Below, in pieces: positions 32,066-40,906 of a DNA stretch of 64,000 nt. The notes under the pieces were generated by a model, which saw nothing but the letters and a program-made list of their open reading frames with translations, searched no databases and was not told the origin of the DNA. Positions within the stretch are counted from its first letter, which is position 1. Each line of letters starts with the position of its first letter. The stretch is from a virus. Location of the stretch: positions 1 through 64,000 of the IMG/VR virus record IMGVR_UViG_3300033146_002435; one strand, 5' to 3'. The translations under genes and the position numbers were made by a program.

Positions 32066-32424
32066 TTTGTACTCTCCAAAATTGATTCTAACTGTTCTAC
32101 GTCTTTGTCAGTAAAAACGTGATTTGCATCATCTAAAAAATCGAATTCGTGACCGTTCAAACGATCGTTTTTTTTCAGTTTGAGCAAGAGAAAATTTACT
32201 CTATTGTCTATCTCATCTTGCTTTGCTCTCATACTCTCATCCCGCAATTTTTTACGCTTGTTCTTTGCATTTTCGCACGAATGAAATTCGTTTCTGGGAA
32301 CCCAGAGAATACCGTGGAATTCTACGGGATAGTATGATCCATTTTTGGACTGCAACAATGCTATCTGGCAGTCACATTTTTTACATCGTTTTATTTGCCA
32401 ATTTTTTACTTTGACATAGTTCAT
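32062..32424 (-). CDS. zinc-ribbon-like hypothetical protein, 120 aa
   Basis: A GGGGGGGGAA stretch before ATG 32424 acts as ribosome site; a longer frame from 32529 reads through the terminator and is rejected. CKKCDC near residue 14 and FHSC near residue 46 may bind one zinc. The C-terminal half is charged and helical. No family is recognised. It lies between the duplicated terminators. Confidence 0.65.
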   Translation of the reverse strand: MNYVKVKNWQIKRCKKCDCQIALLQSKNGSYYPVEFHGILWVPRNEFHSCENAKNKRKKLRDESMRAKQDEIDNRVNFLLLKLKKNDRLNGHEFDFLDDANHVFTDKDVEQLESILESTK

Positions 32425-32455
32425 TTCCCCCCCCTTTTTTTTCCTTTGTTTGGAA

Positions 32456-32498
32456 TCAAAAAAAAACCCGGTCAATCCCAAGGGATTGATCGGGTTTT
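32456..32498 (-). terminator. intrinsic terminator, copy 2 of a duplicated unit
   Basis: CCCGGTCAATCCC and GGGATTGATCGGG pair, flanked by A- and T-runs, just past the stop of the 32502 gene. The surrounding 55-60 bases resemble those at 31820-31885, including the last codons of the upstream gene. Confidence 0.88.
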
Positions 32499-32501
32499 CG
32501 A

Positions 32502-32906
32502 CTAAATTTGTACGTATCCTCTGATCCACGCATCCTGAACTCTCTGTGCGTTTGCGGGATATACGCTTTGTTCGGGGTTGCTAATCTCCATGATTCCGTC
32601 GGTCAGCACCACGTAGACCGCCGGATCGAAGCTTTTGTTTTCGGGGTTGACCAAAACTGTATGATTTTTTTTCAGTTTGGAGATGAGCTCCTGAACTCCG
32701 GAAAGTTTTCCGTCGGAAAGCAATTCTAAGGCAAAAAAAGACTCAAGAGCTAATCTCAACGTAGCTCTTTCTTCCAACACTACCATATATTCATAACGGG
32801 TTTTCTCAGAGAGAAATAAAAACAGCTCATGAGCTGTTTTTTGGTCGAGATGGTCTGCCATGACCACCTCATCCGAAAATCGGATTACCTTGTATTCTTT
32901 TTTCAT
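32502..32906 (-). CDS. hypothetical protein, 134 aa
   Basis: AGGAG seven bases before the ATG, a GNRA-loop hairpin leader and a near-consensus promoter give strong expression signals. The protein is alpha/beta, Leu-rich in the middle, with no membrane segment or motif I recognise. It heads the cassette and ends in a strong terminator, so it may be expressed as a single early gene. Confidence 0.68.
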   Translation of the reverse strand: MKKEYKVIRFSDEVVMADHLDQKTAHELFLFLSEKTRYEYMVVLEERATLRLALESFFALELLSDGKLSGVQELISKLKKNHTVLVNPENKSFDPAVYVVLTDGIMEISNPEQSVYPANAQRVQDAWIRGYVQI

Positions 32907-32947
32907 CTTGTGCTCCTGTTTTTTATTTACCCTTGCGGGATAATGCT

Positions 32948-32976
32948 AATATACATTCATTTTTTTGTTGTGTCAA
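32948..32976 (-). promoter_or_regulatory. sigma-70 promoter for the 32906 gene
   Basis: On the minus strand TTGACA (32976-32971), 17 bases, TATATT (32953-32948). The leader that follows has CCC-GCAA-GGG (32930-32939) and TAAATAAAAAACAGGAG before the start codon. Confidence 0.88.
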
Positions 32977-33079
32977 GAAAAAAATGAAATTTATTTGACA
33001 TAACAAGCTGTGAAACGTGTAAACCGTTGGTAACACTCATTTTTCGATTAAAAGTTTTTTTTGTTTGATTGTTTTTTCG

Positions 33080-34076
<997 letters not shown>

Positions 34077-34122
34077 TCAAAAATACAGGTACTCGTCAAT
34101 CCATCGTGACGTACTAGGTGCG

Positions 34123-34152
34123 GGGGGCCTGTAACCCCCCAGAATTTTTTTC
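34123..34152 (+). terminator. possible terminator at the right edge of the CCTG array
   Basis: GGGGGG and CCCCCC pair around CCTGTAA and are followed by AGAATTTTTTT. It would stop rightward transcripts coming out of the array before they reach the promoter at 34162. Confidence 0.6.
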
Positions 34153-34161
34153 AAATTTTAT

Positions 34162-34190
34162 TTGACAAGCTCGACACTTCTAAGTATAGT
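34162..34190 (+). promoter_or_regulatory. rightward sigma-70 promoter with operator palindrome
   Basis: TTGACA (34162-34167), 17 bases, TATAGT (34185-34190). GACACT (34173-34178) and AGTGTC (34188-34193), nine bases apart, overlap the -10 box, exactly as at 13.55 kb on the other strand. It would start the rightward arm, about 350 bases before the first gene, so the 30-bp array lies in the transcribed leader. Confidence 0.85.
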
Positions 34191-34290
34191 GTCAAGTAAC
34201 GAAGCACCCTCCCCGCAAGGGCGATACGTTGATCCGTCCGAGATAGAACAGAATGGGGGCTGCGGGGGGCCCTCCCTTTTCTCTAGTTAC

Positions 34291-34490
34291 CAGCACCTGA
34301 CGCAAGTTAATGGTGACGATTAGCACCTGACGCAAGTTAATGGTGACGATTAGCACCTGACGCAAGTTAATGGTGACGATTAGCACCTGATTCAAGTTAA
34401 TGGTGACGATTAGCACCTGATTCAAGTTAAGGGTGACGATTAGCACCTGATTCAAGTTAATGGTGACGATTAGCACCTGATGCAAGTTGA
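34291..34490. repeat. 30-bp tandem array, six full copies and one partial
   Basis: Units start at 34291, 34321, 34351, 34381, 34411, 34441 and 34471 (20 bases). The consensus starts TAGCACCTGA, then CG or TT, CAAGTTAATGGTGACGAT. Copies 1-3 carry CG, copies 4-6 TT and the last TG at the variable pair; only one other change is seen. There are no spacers, so this is not a CRISPR array. It lies between the 34162 promoter and the first rightward gene. Confidence 0.95.
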
Positions 34491-34540
34491 TCCAAAAGCA
34501 GGGGTAGACAACCAAGAAATAAAATATTTAAGAGGCGTGT

Positions 34541-34972
34541 ATGAAAAAACTAATGGTCGGAGAGAAATCCGGAAAACTTACAGCAATCACAGGAGCCTAT
34601 CGCAACGGAAAGAAACACAATGTGCAGGATTGTGTATGCGATTGCGGAAATTTAATCACAAGGCGAGCTTACGATCTTGCAACCGGAAGAGTTCAATCCT
34701 GCGGTTGCATCAGCCGTGGCAAAAAGAAGGGGAAGCAAGTCTCTCCTACACCATCAAGCCAGGTCATCAAAATCCGCAAAGCATTAGACCATGCGATGAC
34801 GGAGAACACCTATCTGAAGAGAGCCCTTGCAAGCATCCTGAGAGCCTACGATGTCCAGACCGAAGCATATCGAATCTCAGCCGAAACTCTGCGAATCCTG
34901 GACTCCAAAATGCCTTTGAGGTCACATTCGCACGATACATGCGATGCGTCCTTTGCATCACCCGAGGCTTAA
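34541..34972 (+). CDS. Cys-rich phage protein with CxCxCG...SCGC motif, 143 aa
   Basis: AAGAGG lies five bases before the ATG. Residues 31-56 hold CVCDCG and, after the segment LATGRVQ, SCGC. This motif is common in phage proteins, often beside AP2 or HNH domains, and probably binds zinc. The rest is helical and ends with a His/Ser-rich tail. It is the first gene of the rightward arm, so it may regulate or bind DNA. There is no nuclease motif here. Confidence 0.7.
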   Translation: MKKLMVGEKSGKLTAITGAYRNGKKHNVQDCVCDCGNLITRRAYDLATGRVQSCGCISRGKKKGKQVSPTPSSQVIKIRKALDHAMTENTYLKRALASILRAYDVQTEAYRISAETLRILDSKMPLRSHSHDTCDASFASPEA

Positions 34973-36232
34973 ATGACAACCCATCAGCCAAGGATACACC
35001 ACCGCAAAACGATTTACTGGTATAGAAATCAACTCGAAAAGCCTCATGCCTTTTTTGCACTCGATGAAGACCGCAAGGTGTATCTGTGCATGGTAGTGGC
35101 CTCGTACACCCCGATCGAGGGTGACGGGATACCTGACATTTTTTTGTGCAGGGAGATCGATAGAAACATTGTTCGACGCATTTACACGATGACGTTGAAT
35201 GAGTTATCCTCATTCATGCGGATGACATTCACACTCTACGCATTTGAGACGGACATTTGGACACCGAAGAATGTGGTGCTTCAACCGCTCATTTATAACA
35301 ACATACCGGACTCATGGTGGGCTTCCTCTATGGAGGCTTTAGTTCAGAGGAAGGAGATGAGACTCATACGAAATGATCTTCGAACTAATTTGTTCACACT
35401 CACACCTCATCAGGAATTTTGCACTGGATTCACAGCACCTTATGACGGTGCTACTGATTGGGAACTCTCCCACGGTATTTTCTGCTTCAACGTGAAGATG
35501 AGCCAGATCAAACCGGACAAAGAAGAGGTTGCAGACCTTTTGAAAAGGTACATTAAATCTCAGATAGACTGCACGGGTAAAAAACCTTCCAAAAAAGACA
35601 CCAAAGAACTGGCAGAATTGGCCCGGGAGGAAGTCATTAAAAAAACAAGCCCCTGCTTCAAAACAATTCAAGTTATGGTGGATTTCAATAAAGAAGAGGT
35701 GTTCATCGCTTCCTCGTCACCTTCGGTTCTTGATAATGTCTCTGCGTACCTTCTCTCGACGTTAGGCTTCACGCTCCTGCCTACTCTTCCCACGGGGGAT
35801 GCGGATGTATTAAAACGGTTTGCGAACCTTCACATTTCTACGTCCTCGCCTTTAATTCACATTGAAACGGAGAAGGGGGCAGTCAAGATGTTTCTCGATG
35901 AGGGGGAGATGCCTACGAAAATTTCAATTACGGGGTACATGGAAGATAGCCTGGAAGAGCGGTTAAAGGAAGGTTATGATCTTGTCCAGGCCAAGTGCCT
36001 CTGTGCGGAGAAGAATGCGATGTACACCTTCAACTTTGAGACGTTCACCATCATGAGCATGAGCATCCCGAAGGATCTCACAGACACGAAAAAGAATCAT
36101 CCGGGTGAAGTGTTCTTAAATTCCTTTAACTTTGTGCGGGATCTGTATGATTCTCTCGATGTCACTTTTGAAGGTTACATGCACATGGACGGGGCAGATA
36201 CATCAGGTGAGGAGGATGACTTTGACTCGTAA
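34973..36232 (+). CDS. rdgC: RdgC-like recombination-associated protein, 419 aa
   Basis: The ATG follows the previous stop directly. The central part (about residues 195-285: LARE..IKKTSPCFKTIQVMVD, then EEVFIASSSPSVLDNVSAYLL, split here) follows the RdgC pattern of a helix ending in a basic region, a strand pair and a helix before 'LG.TLLPTLP'. At 419 residues it is longer than the usual 300. RdgC binds DNA as a ring and restrains RecA; phage versions could tune recombination together with the SbcCD-like pair. By-eye similarity; moderate confidence. Confidence 0.55.
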   Translation: MTTHQPRIHHRKTIYWYRNQLEKPHAFFALDEDRKVYLCMVVASYTPIEGDGIPDIFLCREIDRNIVRRIYTMTLNELSSFMRMTFTLYAFETDIWTPKNVVLQPLIYNNIPDSWWASSMEALVQRKEMRLIRNDLRTNLFTLTPHQEFCTGFTAPYDGATDWELSHGIFCFNVKMSQIKPDKEEVADLLKRYIKSQIDCTGKKPSKKDTKELAELAREEVIKKTSPCFKTIQVMVDFNKEEVFIASSSPSVLDNVSAYLLSTLGFTLLPTLPTGDADVLKRFANLHISTSSPLIHIETEKGAVKMFLDEGEMPTKISITGYMEDSLEERLKEGYDLVQAKCLCAEKNAMYTFNFETFTIMSMSIPKDLTDTKKNHPGEVFLNSFNFVRDLYDSLDVTFEGYMHMDGADTSGEEDDFDS

Positions 36233-36350
36233 ATTGAGAAATTCACCGGAGGCCCCGTTTGTAAAAAAAGCCTTTGAAGCAATCAGAAATTCTGGAAAGG
36301 CCATGAGAAGGCTTTCAATAGCATCACACAAGATTAAGAAGGAGACACAC

Positions 36351-36608
36351 ATGCAATTTTTTTATTATTCAGTACCCGAGGAGTACGGGGATACACGTTT
36401 TGAAGTCGAATACTCTCATGAGTATCCTATGTCAACAGAGGACGCTCTGGGACAAGCTGCTGAAGATTTTTTCTATAACGGGGAGGGGTTTAAAGATAAG
36501 GATAAGCCTTTGACTTTCATACTTTACGAGTCCGAGACTTCGTGTGAGTTAGCACGAGGCTTAATTAAACTGAATCTTATTCCCGCATTTAGAGTGACAG
36601 AACTATGA
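36351..36608 (+). CDS. hypothetical protein, 85 aa
   Basis: AAGGAG seven bases before ATG 36351 supports this start. The same frame is open back to an ATG at 36216 that overlaps the previous gene and has GAGG directly against it, so a 130-residue form with a basic N-terminal extension is possible. The core is acidic and alpha/beta. Function unknown. Confidence 0.6.
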   Translation: MQFFYYSVPEEYGDTRFEVEYSHEYPMSTEDALGQAAEDFFYNGEGFKDKDKPLTFILYESETSCELARGLIKLNLIPAFRVTEL

Positions 36609-36865
36609 GACCAAAAACCAGTGTCCTCAGCGGATGTAAAAAGGGTTCAGGTAAGCAGGATGTGATTAAGCCTTGTGGCCATGAAGCGACGAAGGTATGG
36701 CTTGTGCAGTTCACAGGCCGTTACGACGAATCGGATCACGTTGAGTATATTTTTTACTCCGAGAAAGCTGCACGAAAGTGGATTGACAAACATAGAGACA
36801 AGCTCTCGAAAGAGTTTCCGTGCTACGTTCTTACGAGGTTTACTGAGATGGAGGTGTTAATGTGA
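36605..36865 (+). CDS. hypothetical protein, 86 aa
   Basis: The start overlaps the previous stop by four bases. CKKG near residue 11 and CGHEA near residue 24 might form a small metal site. The rest is alpha/beta with a basic helix (EKAARKWIDKHRDKL). No family is recognised. Confidence 0.62.
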   Translation: MRPKTSVLSGCKKGSGKQDVIKPCGHEATKVWLVQFTGRYDESDHVEYIFYSEKAARKWIDKHRDKLSKEFPCYVLTRFTEMEVLM

Positions 36866-37173
36866 AGAAAAGTAAAAAGAAACAAGCCGAAAAGATTAAA
36901 CATCTTGAAGCAACAAACGAAGTTTTAGGAGCAATAATCAAAGCGTATGGCAAAACATACGTTAAACAATCCGAAATAATCGAAACTTTTGCGGAAGCCA
37001 TTGTGGAAAGATGTTCGTTCGAGGGGCCCTTTTACCATGATGTCCATTGCATTTTTTGCGATAATGTAGTTATGAAGAAAGAAGTTTCTACGGACGACGA
37101 CTTTGTACACGCAAAAAACTGTCCAGTCCCGTTGGCAAAGAAAATCTTAAAACGATTTGAAAATGAGGTTTGA
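36862..37173 (+). CDS. zinc-finger-like hypothetical protein, 103 aa
   Basis: A GTG start overlaps the previous TGA. The first half is a charged coiled coil, and the second half has CIFC (residues 63-66) with HAKNC about 20 residues later, a C2HC arrangement seen in many small phage proteins. It probably binds zinc. Function unknown. Confidence 0.65.
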   Translation: MKKSKKKQAEKIKHLEATNEVLGAIIKAYGKTYVKQSEIIETFAEAIVERCSFEGPFYHDVHCIFCDNVVMKKEVSTDDDFVHAKNCPVPLAKKILKRFENEV

Positions 37174-37174
37174 G

Positions 37175-37426
37175 ATGATTCAGTATAAGTGTGATGTATG
37201 CGGTAAAGTCAGCGTTAAACAGACTTACAGTATTGAGAGTACATACCGTCTTAAAGACGGTAGCTCAAAATGTATTTATGTTAATTTCAACTTAGACGGA
37301 GATGAACACACGCACCTGTGTTCCGACTGTATGGTGGGTATTCTCTGGAAAATGTGCGATAATGGCCCAGAGGAGGAAAACGATGACTCAAAAAATGATA
37401 CTATCGAACAATTTTGCGGGTGTTGA
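37175..37426 (+). CDS. CxxC zinc-ribbon-like protein, 83 aa
   Basis: GAGG precedes ATG 37175, which is preferred over ATGs at 37157 and 37163 inside the previous gene. CDVC near residue 6 and CSDC near residue 50 form a probable zinc ribbon, followed by an acidic tail. It is the third small Cys-rich protein of this operon. Function unknown. Confidence 0.65.
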   Translation: MIQYKCDVCGKVSVKQTYSIESTYRLKDGSSKCIYVNFNLDGDEHTHLCSDCMVGILWKMCDNGPEEENDDSKNDTIEQFCGC

Positions 37427-37811
37427 CATCACTTATTCTGAAGATGTGGACAGAGAAGTTGACGTAAACCTGTACAGGGCTCTCTCGGAGGCTTTATCTC
37501 ACGCCGATGAATTGACCACGTTCCCGCTGAAAACCATTCACATTTCGTGTGCCACGGATACCGTAGGTCACGATTATCCGAGCAGGCACGCCCAGGCTAA
37601 AGCCGTGGATATTTCTCGAATCAACGGGAAGAGAATGTCGGAGTATGCAATCAAAGACCCCGAGGTTGCCTCGCTTACTGCCTGGCTTCAGGCCACATTG
37701 CATCATGTCACATACGCTCGTGAGAACTACGGGCCTTTTGTCAAAGAAAAGTCTGGATCTCCCCGCAGTATCGGGGGTCACATGGATCACATTCACTTCA
37801 GCGTTGACTAG
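37383..37811 (+). CDS. M15-type peptidase endolysin, 142 aa
   Basis: GAGGAAAACG precedes ATG 37383. The metal-binding motifs of the M15 (VanY/T5 endolysin) family are visible: SRHAQAKAVDI at residues 67-77 (His69, Asp76) and HMDHIHF at 133-139. Members cut peptide stems of peptidoglycan, as T5 Lys does between L-Ala and D-Glu. There is no signal peptide, so release would need a holin. The short length matches single-domain endolysins. A terminator follows. Confidence 0.78.
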   Translation: MTQKMILSNNFAGVDITYSEDVDREVDVNLYRALSEALSHADELTTFPLKTIHISCATDTVGHDYPSRHAQAKAVDISRINGKRMSEYAIKDPEVASLTAWLQATLHHVTYARENYGPFVKEKSGSPRSIGGHMDHIHFSVD

Positions 37812-37840
37812 ACATGGATTCTACTTATCTTATAGAATGA

Positions 37841-37864
37841 AAGCACGGCGTAGACCGTGCTTTT
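37841..37864 (+). terminator. intrinsic terminator after the endolysin gene
   Basis: AAGCACGG and CCGTGCTT pair around six bases and run into TTTTG, 30 bases past the endolysin stop. Confidence 0.82.
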
Positions 37865-37891
37865 GTATTATAGGATACTTCGGAGGTTCCC

Positions 37892-38314
37892 ATGAGTTCA
37901 AGTCCCGCTTTTGCGGCAACAGTTTTAAACGGTTCGGCTAAATTTGAAAATGCCGATGGTACGACTCTCAAAGCGTTGAATACTGCACTTGGCGGTACAG
38001 GCGGTTATCTCGAGTCGATGTATATTACGAATGACGACACATCCGATGTGTTTGTGGGTATCTACCGGACGATCAGTTCCGTGGATTACCTTTTGCAGAC
38101 GGTGTGTGTCCCCGCAGGGTCGGGCACAGAAGTTTCCGGGGATCACGTCGCAGCTCTTGATGTTCTCTCCCTTGGCATCTTTGGTTCATCGAGGAACAGC
38201 TATAATGAATTTGAGCTTCCTATGGATGACGCAATGATTATTAAAGTGGGTATGAACTCCGCAGTGGCATCCGGGAAGACCGTGTACGTGAACGCAGATT
38301 TTAAGGTTTACTAA
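37892..38314 (+). CDS. beta-rich virion-type protein, 140 aa
   Basis: CGGAGG lies six bases before the ATG. The protein is rich in Ser, Thr, Gly, Val and Asp, beta-patterned throughout and without signal or membrane segments, much like the 120-residue protein at 990. It directly precedes the two beta-propeller genes, so it may be a tail or fibre component. No family is recognised. Confidence 0.65.
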   Translation: MSSSPAFAATVLNGSAKFENADGTTLKALNTALGGTGGYLESMYITNDDTSDVFVGIYRTISSVDYLLQTVCVPAGSGTEVSGDHVAALDVLSLGIFGSSRNSYNEFELPMDDAMIIKVGMNSAVASGKTVYVNADFKVY

Positions 38315-38316
38315 TC

Positions 38317-39552
38317 ATGACGTATAAATTTGGGGATATGATCGACTTTCCGAAGACGGAACAGAAGAGAGTTCACATAGGTGATAACGAGTTCCTGAAT
38401 TTGTCTGTCCGAAATGAAATGACTAAGTTGGAGTTTGCGAAGTGTACTGAACTCTTCGGGGAAAATAAGGGCCCCATCGGTGATGTGGGAAATTGGCACT
38501 CGAACCCAAATTGGCTCAACTATTACAACAAAAGAACTTTGTATTCCTCAGAGTTTCATCTTCAAAATTATGCACGTCAGCATAATTTTGCGTCAAATGG
38601 AAAGGCCGGGGGTGACCGTCTACTGTGCTACCTTGGGGACTCGACGACGTATGATGCGATTATTGGGAATTATGATGATTTATTCATCCATTACAACCTG
38701 CCCGCTGAAATGTATTCAGTGATGTACTACTCGCCTACGGATGAGTGGTTTTTTGGGGAGACAGGTAAGATACACACGATCAGTGATGCAAATTTAAAGG
38801 CCAGTGGATCACTTACCCAAATTGCGACGACTCCTGTGTCCGGGTTCACTCACGGGGTACTTGTTCTCTACCATGTGAAGAAAACGGGTACAATTATACA
38901 TACCAGTTATTCTAACGAGATTGCCAGGTCAACAGACCACGGTGTTACCTGGACGGATGTCGGGGCCACGATCAATGGTAGGGGCCGGGGAATTGCGGAG
39001 GATGCAGCAGGGAATTTGGTTCTTATCACAAGTTCTGCGGACTCCTATAAATCGACGGATGACGGAGTTACATGGACTAAAATAACGGCTGACACATCGA
39101 CAGGGACGAATAACTTTTATGTTGCGTGTAACCAGTCCACGGGCAGATTCATGATTTCAGGTGATGGTACAAATTTGTACACGATGGATGATATTACGAG
39201 CAATAAAAAACTTTTGTGTACCTTTCCATATAAGGTGCATAATGTTCAGTTTTTTAAAGGTGCGTGGTATGTAACACAGGATGCGAATGGTAAAGAAATG
39301 ACTGAACCTGCGGGTTACATGAGTTTTGACGATGGGGGGACATGGCTTCCGGTTAGCATTGAGTTTTTTGGTTTTATATATAATTCAGGCGGGGCAACGT
39401 GGGCCTACAACGACAATGATGAGTACATGGTGATAAGTGCTCGTTACCTCGATGCGATGACGGTTGTGTCAGCCAACGATGGAAACTTTATAACACCACC
39501 CAGGTATTACTCAGATGATCCCGGTAAAGTAAAACTATTTTGTGTGAGGTAA
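38317..39552 (+). CDS. beta-propeller tail protein with Asp-box (BNR) repeats, 411 aa
   Basis: Asp-box motifs STDHGVTW, STDDGVTW and SFDDGGTW recur near residues 207, 246 and 343, as in sialidase-type propellers. The N-terminal 100 residues are different and carry a pattern (SNPNWLNYY) also found in the next gene, so they may attach to the virion. No full sialidase active site is seen, so carbohydrate or receptor binding is more likely than cleavage. A tail-tip or spike role is inferred. Confidence 0.72.
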   Translation: MTYKFGDMIDFPKTEQKRVHIGDNEFLNLSVRNEMTKLEFAKCTELFGENKGPIGDVGNWHSNPNWLNYYNKRTLYSSEFHLQNYARQHNFASNGKAGGDRLLCYLGDSTTYDAIIGNYDDLFIHYNLPAEMYSVMYYSPTDEWFFGETGKIHTISDANLKASGSLTQIATTPVSGFTHGVLVLYHVKKTGTIIHTSYSNEIARSTDHGVTWTDVGATINGRGRGIAEDAAGNLVLITSSADSYKSTDDGVTWTKITADTSTGTNNFYVACNQSTGRFMISGDGTNLYTMDDITSNKKLLCTFPYKVHNVQFFKGAWYVTQDANGKEMTEPAGYMSFDDGGTWLPVSIEFFGFIYNSGGATWAYNDNDEYMVISARYLDAMTVVSANDGNFITPPRYYSDDPGKVKLFCVR

Positions 39553-39555
39553 ACC

Positions 39556-40833
39556 ATGCGAACTTTGAATAAATTAAAGCACAGAATTGGGGATATTGTT
39601 TATATGCCTAAAGGCTCCGGGCGTGAAGTTCATAGGGGACGGCATACGTTCATCAATGCCTCTGTGTCTACCCGGTTAAAGGTTGGGGAGTACCCTGAAT
39701 ATTGTGCGTTAGTTGGAAAGCCCAGGTATGACAAGGTATCCGACGGTTGGTACAGAAACCCTAATTGGAATAATTTTAATGGTTTTATATTTTCATACGT
39801 GGGGGGATGGGATTTGCAGTCTTGGAGCAGGGAAGTCGTGGCATCAAATGGAAAGAAATACGGTGACTTTCTTCTCGTTATGCTGAGTGTAAATCCGGAT
39901 GACGGGATTATGGTGGGCGATTATAATGCACATTTCACAAATGTTCAATTTGACCCGGAGGGTGAGGCGGGTTCGCTTACTTATGTTCCCGACACAGATT
40001 CATGGTTGTTCGGTGGGACATCTGGTTCCCTTGGCAGAATTTTTTCAGTAACCGACAGTGATCTTCGGAAAGGTGTTTCTCCCACAGTTGTTTCGGGTAC
40101 ACCCATCTCAGGTTTTTCGGGCAGTGCAGGGATTATGCAATACATTAAGAAAACAGGCACAGTGATATGCACTAATGACACGGATGAACTGGCCAGGTCA
40201 GTTGATTTCGGCGTGACCTGGCATCCTGTTACTGTGTCCACTTCGGGCATACCAAAGTGTATGGCTGAGGACACTGAGGGTAATCTTGTCATGGGTACAA
40301 ATGGTGGCTACATATTGAAGAGTACGGATGACGGGCTTACCTGGGCTGCCGTCACTGAAACTACGTCGCTTACCCAAAATATAACTCGTGCAGACTGCAA
40401 TCCGAATTCCGGAAAATTTATGTTTGTGGATCGCTATAAAACGTCGCCCATTGTCATGGATGATATTACGGATGACGTTTACGTGGACACAAGCACCGTG
40501 TTTGCCGGAGCCATCCGGTCGGTGTGTTGGGTAGGTGGTGACACATGGTTCTACTCTATTGACATTGACAGTTTCAGTAAAACGAAGCCTATAATTTATA
40601 GGTCAGATGATGATGGTGTAACATGGTCAGAAATTACTCTCGGGGATACGGGTTATAGGGTGTATAACACTGAGGGTGATGGATTGTTTTTTGACGGTGT
40701 AGATAGATTGCTCAACGTGAGTGGGACTGTTGATGACTTCCAGTTTCTCAACATAAAAGACCTGGACTACGTTTATCTGAATGCAATCGCATCCGAAATA
40801 GATAGCATGGAAGCCTACGTCTGCGTCAGGTGA
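39556..40833 (+). CDS. paralogous beta-propeller tail protein, 425 aa
   Basis: This is a diverged copy of the gene before it: shared N-terminal RNPNWNN, KKTGTVI, the Asp-boxes SVDFGVTW, STDDGLTW and SDDDGVTW, and similar ends in CVR. The two start three bases apart, so they form one unit. Divergence is largest in the loops between strands, as expected if the pair binds different receptors or forms a mixed spike. Confidence 0.72.
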   Translation: MRTLNKLKHRIGDIVYMPKGSGREVHRGRHTFINASVSTRLKVGEYPEYCALVGKPRYDKVSDGWYRNPNWNNFNGFIFSYVGGWDLQSWSREVVASNGKKYGDFLLVMLSVNPDDGIMVGDYNAHFTNVQFDPEGEAGSLTYVPDTDSWLFGGTSGSLGRIFSVTDSDLRKGVSPTVVSGTPISGFSGSAGIMQYIKKTGTVICTNDTDELARSVDFGVTWHPVTVSTSGIPKCMAEDTEGNLVMGTNGGYILKSTDDGLTWAAVTETTSLTQNITRADCNPNSGKFMFVDRYKTSPIVMDDITDDVYVDTSTVFAGAIRSVCWVGGDTWFYSIDIDSFSKTKPIIYRSDDDGVTWSEITLGDTGYRVYNTEGDGLFFDGVDRLLNVSGTVDDFQFLNIKDLDYVYLNAIASEIDSMEAYVCVR

Positions 40834-40906
40834 TTGGCTTTACCTACCTCTCTGTGCTAAACTCGGTAATGTCACGTTGTGATAATAAAAGATAGGTGGG
40901 TGTAAT

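Noticed and set aside
32424-32529. N-terminal extension of the 32062 gene to 32529.
   Set aside because: It would translate through the stem of the terminator at 32456-32498; ATG 32424 has a G-rich ribosome site.
34291-34490. The 30-bp array as a CRISPR.
   Set aside because: The units are directly joined with no spacers and no cas gene is in the window.
34192-34515. Minus-strand frame of 107 codons with decapeptide repeats over the 30-bp array.
   Set aside because: The repeat length of 30 keeps any frame open; it begins at a TTG with no ribosome site and lies antisense to the rightward promoter and leader.
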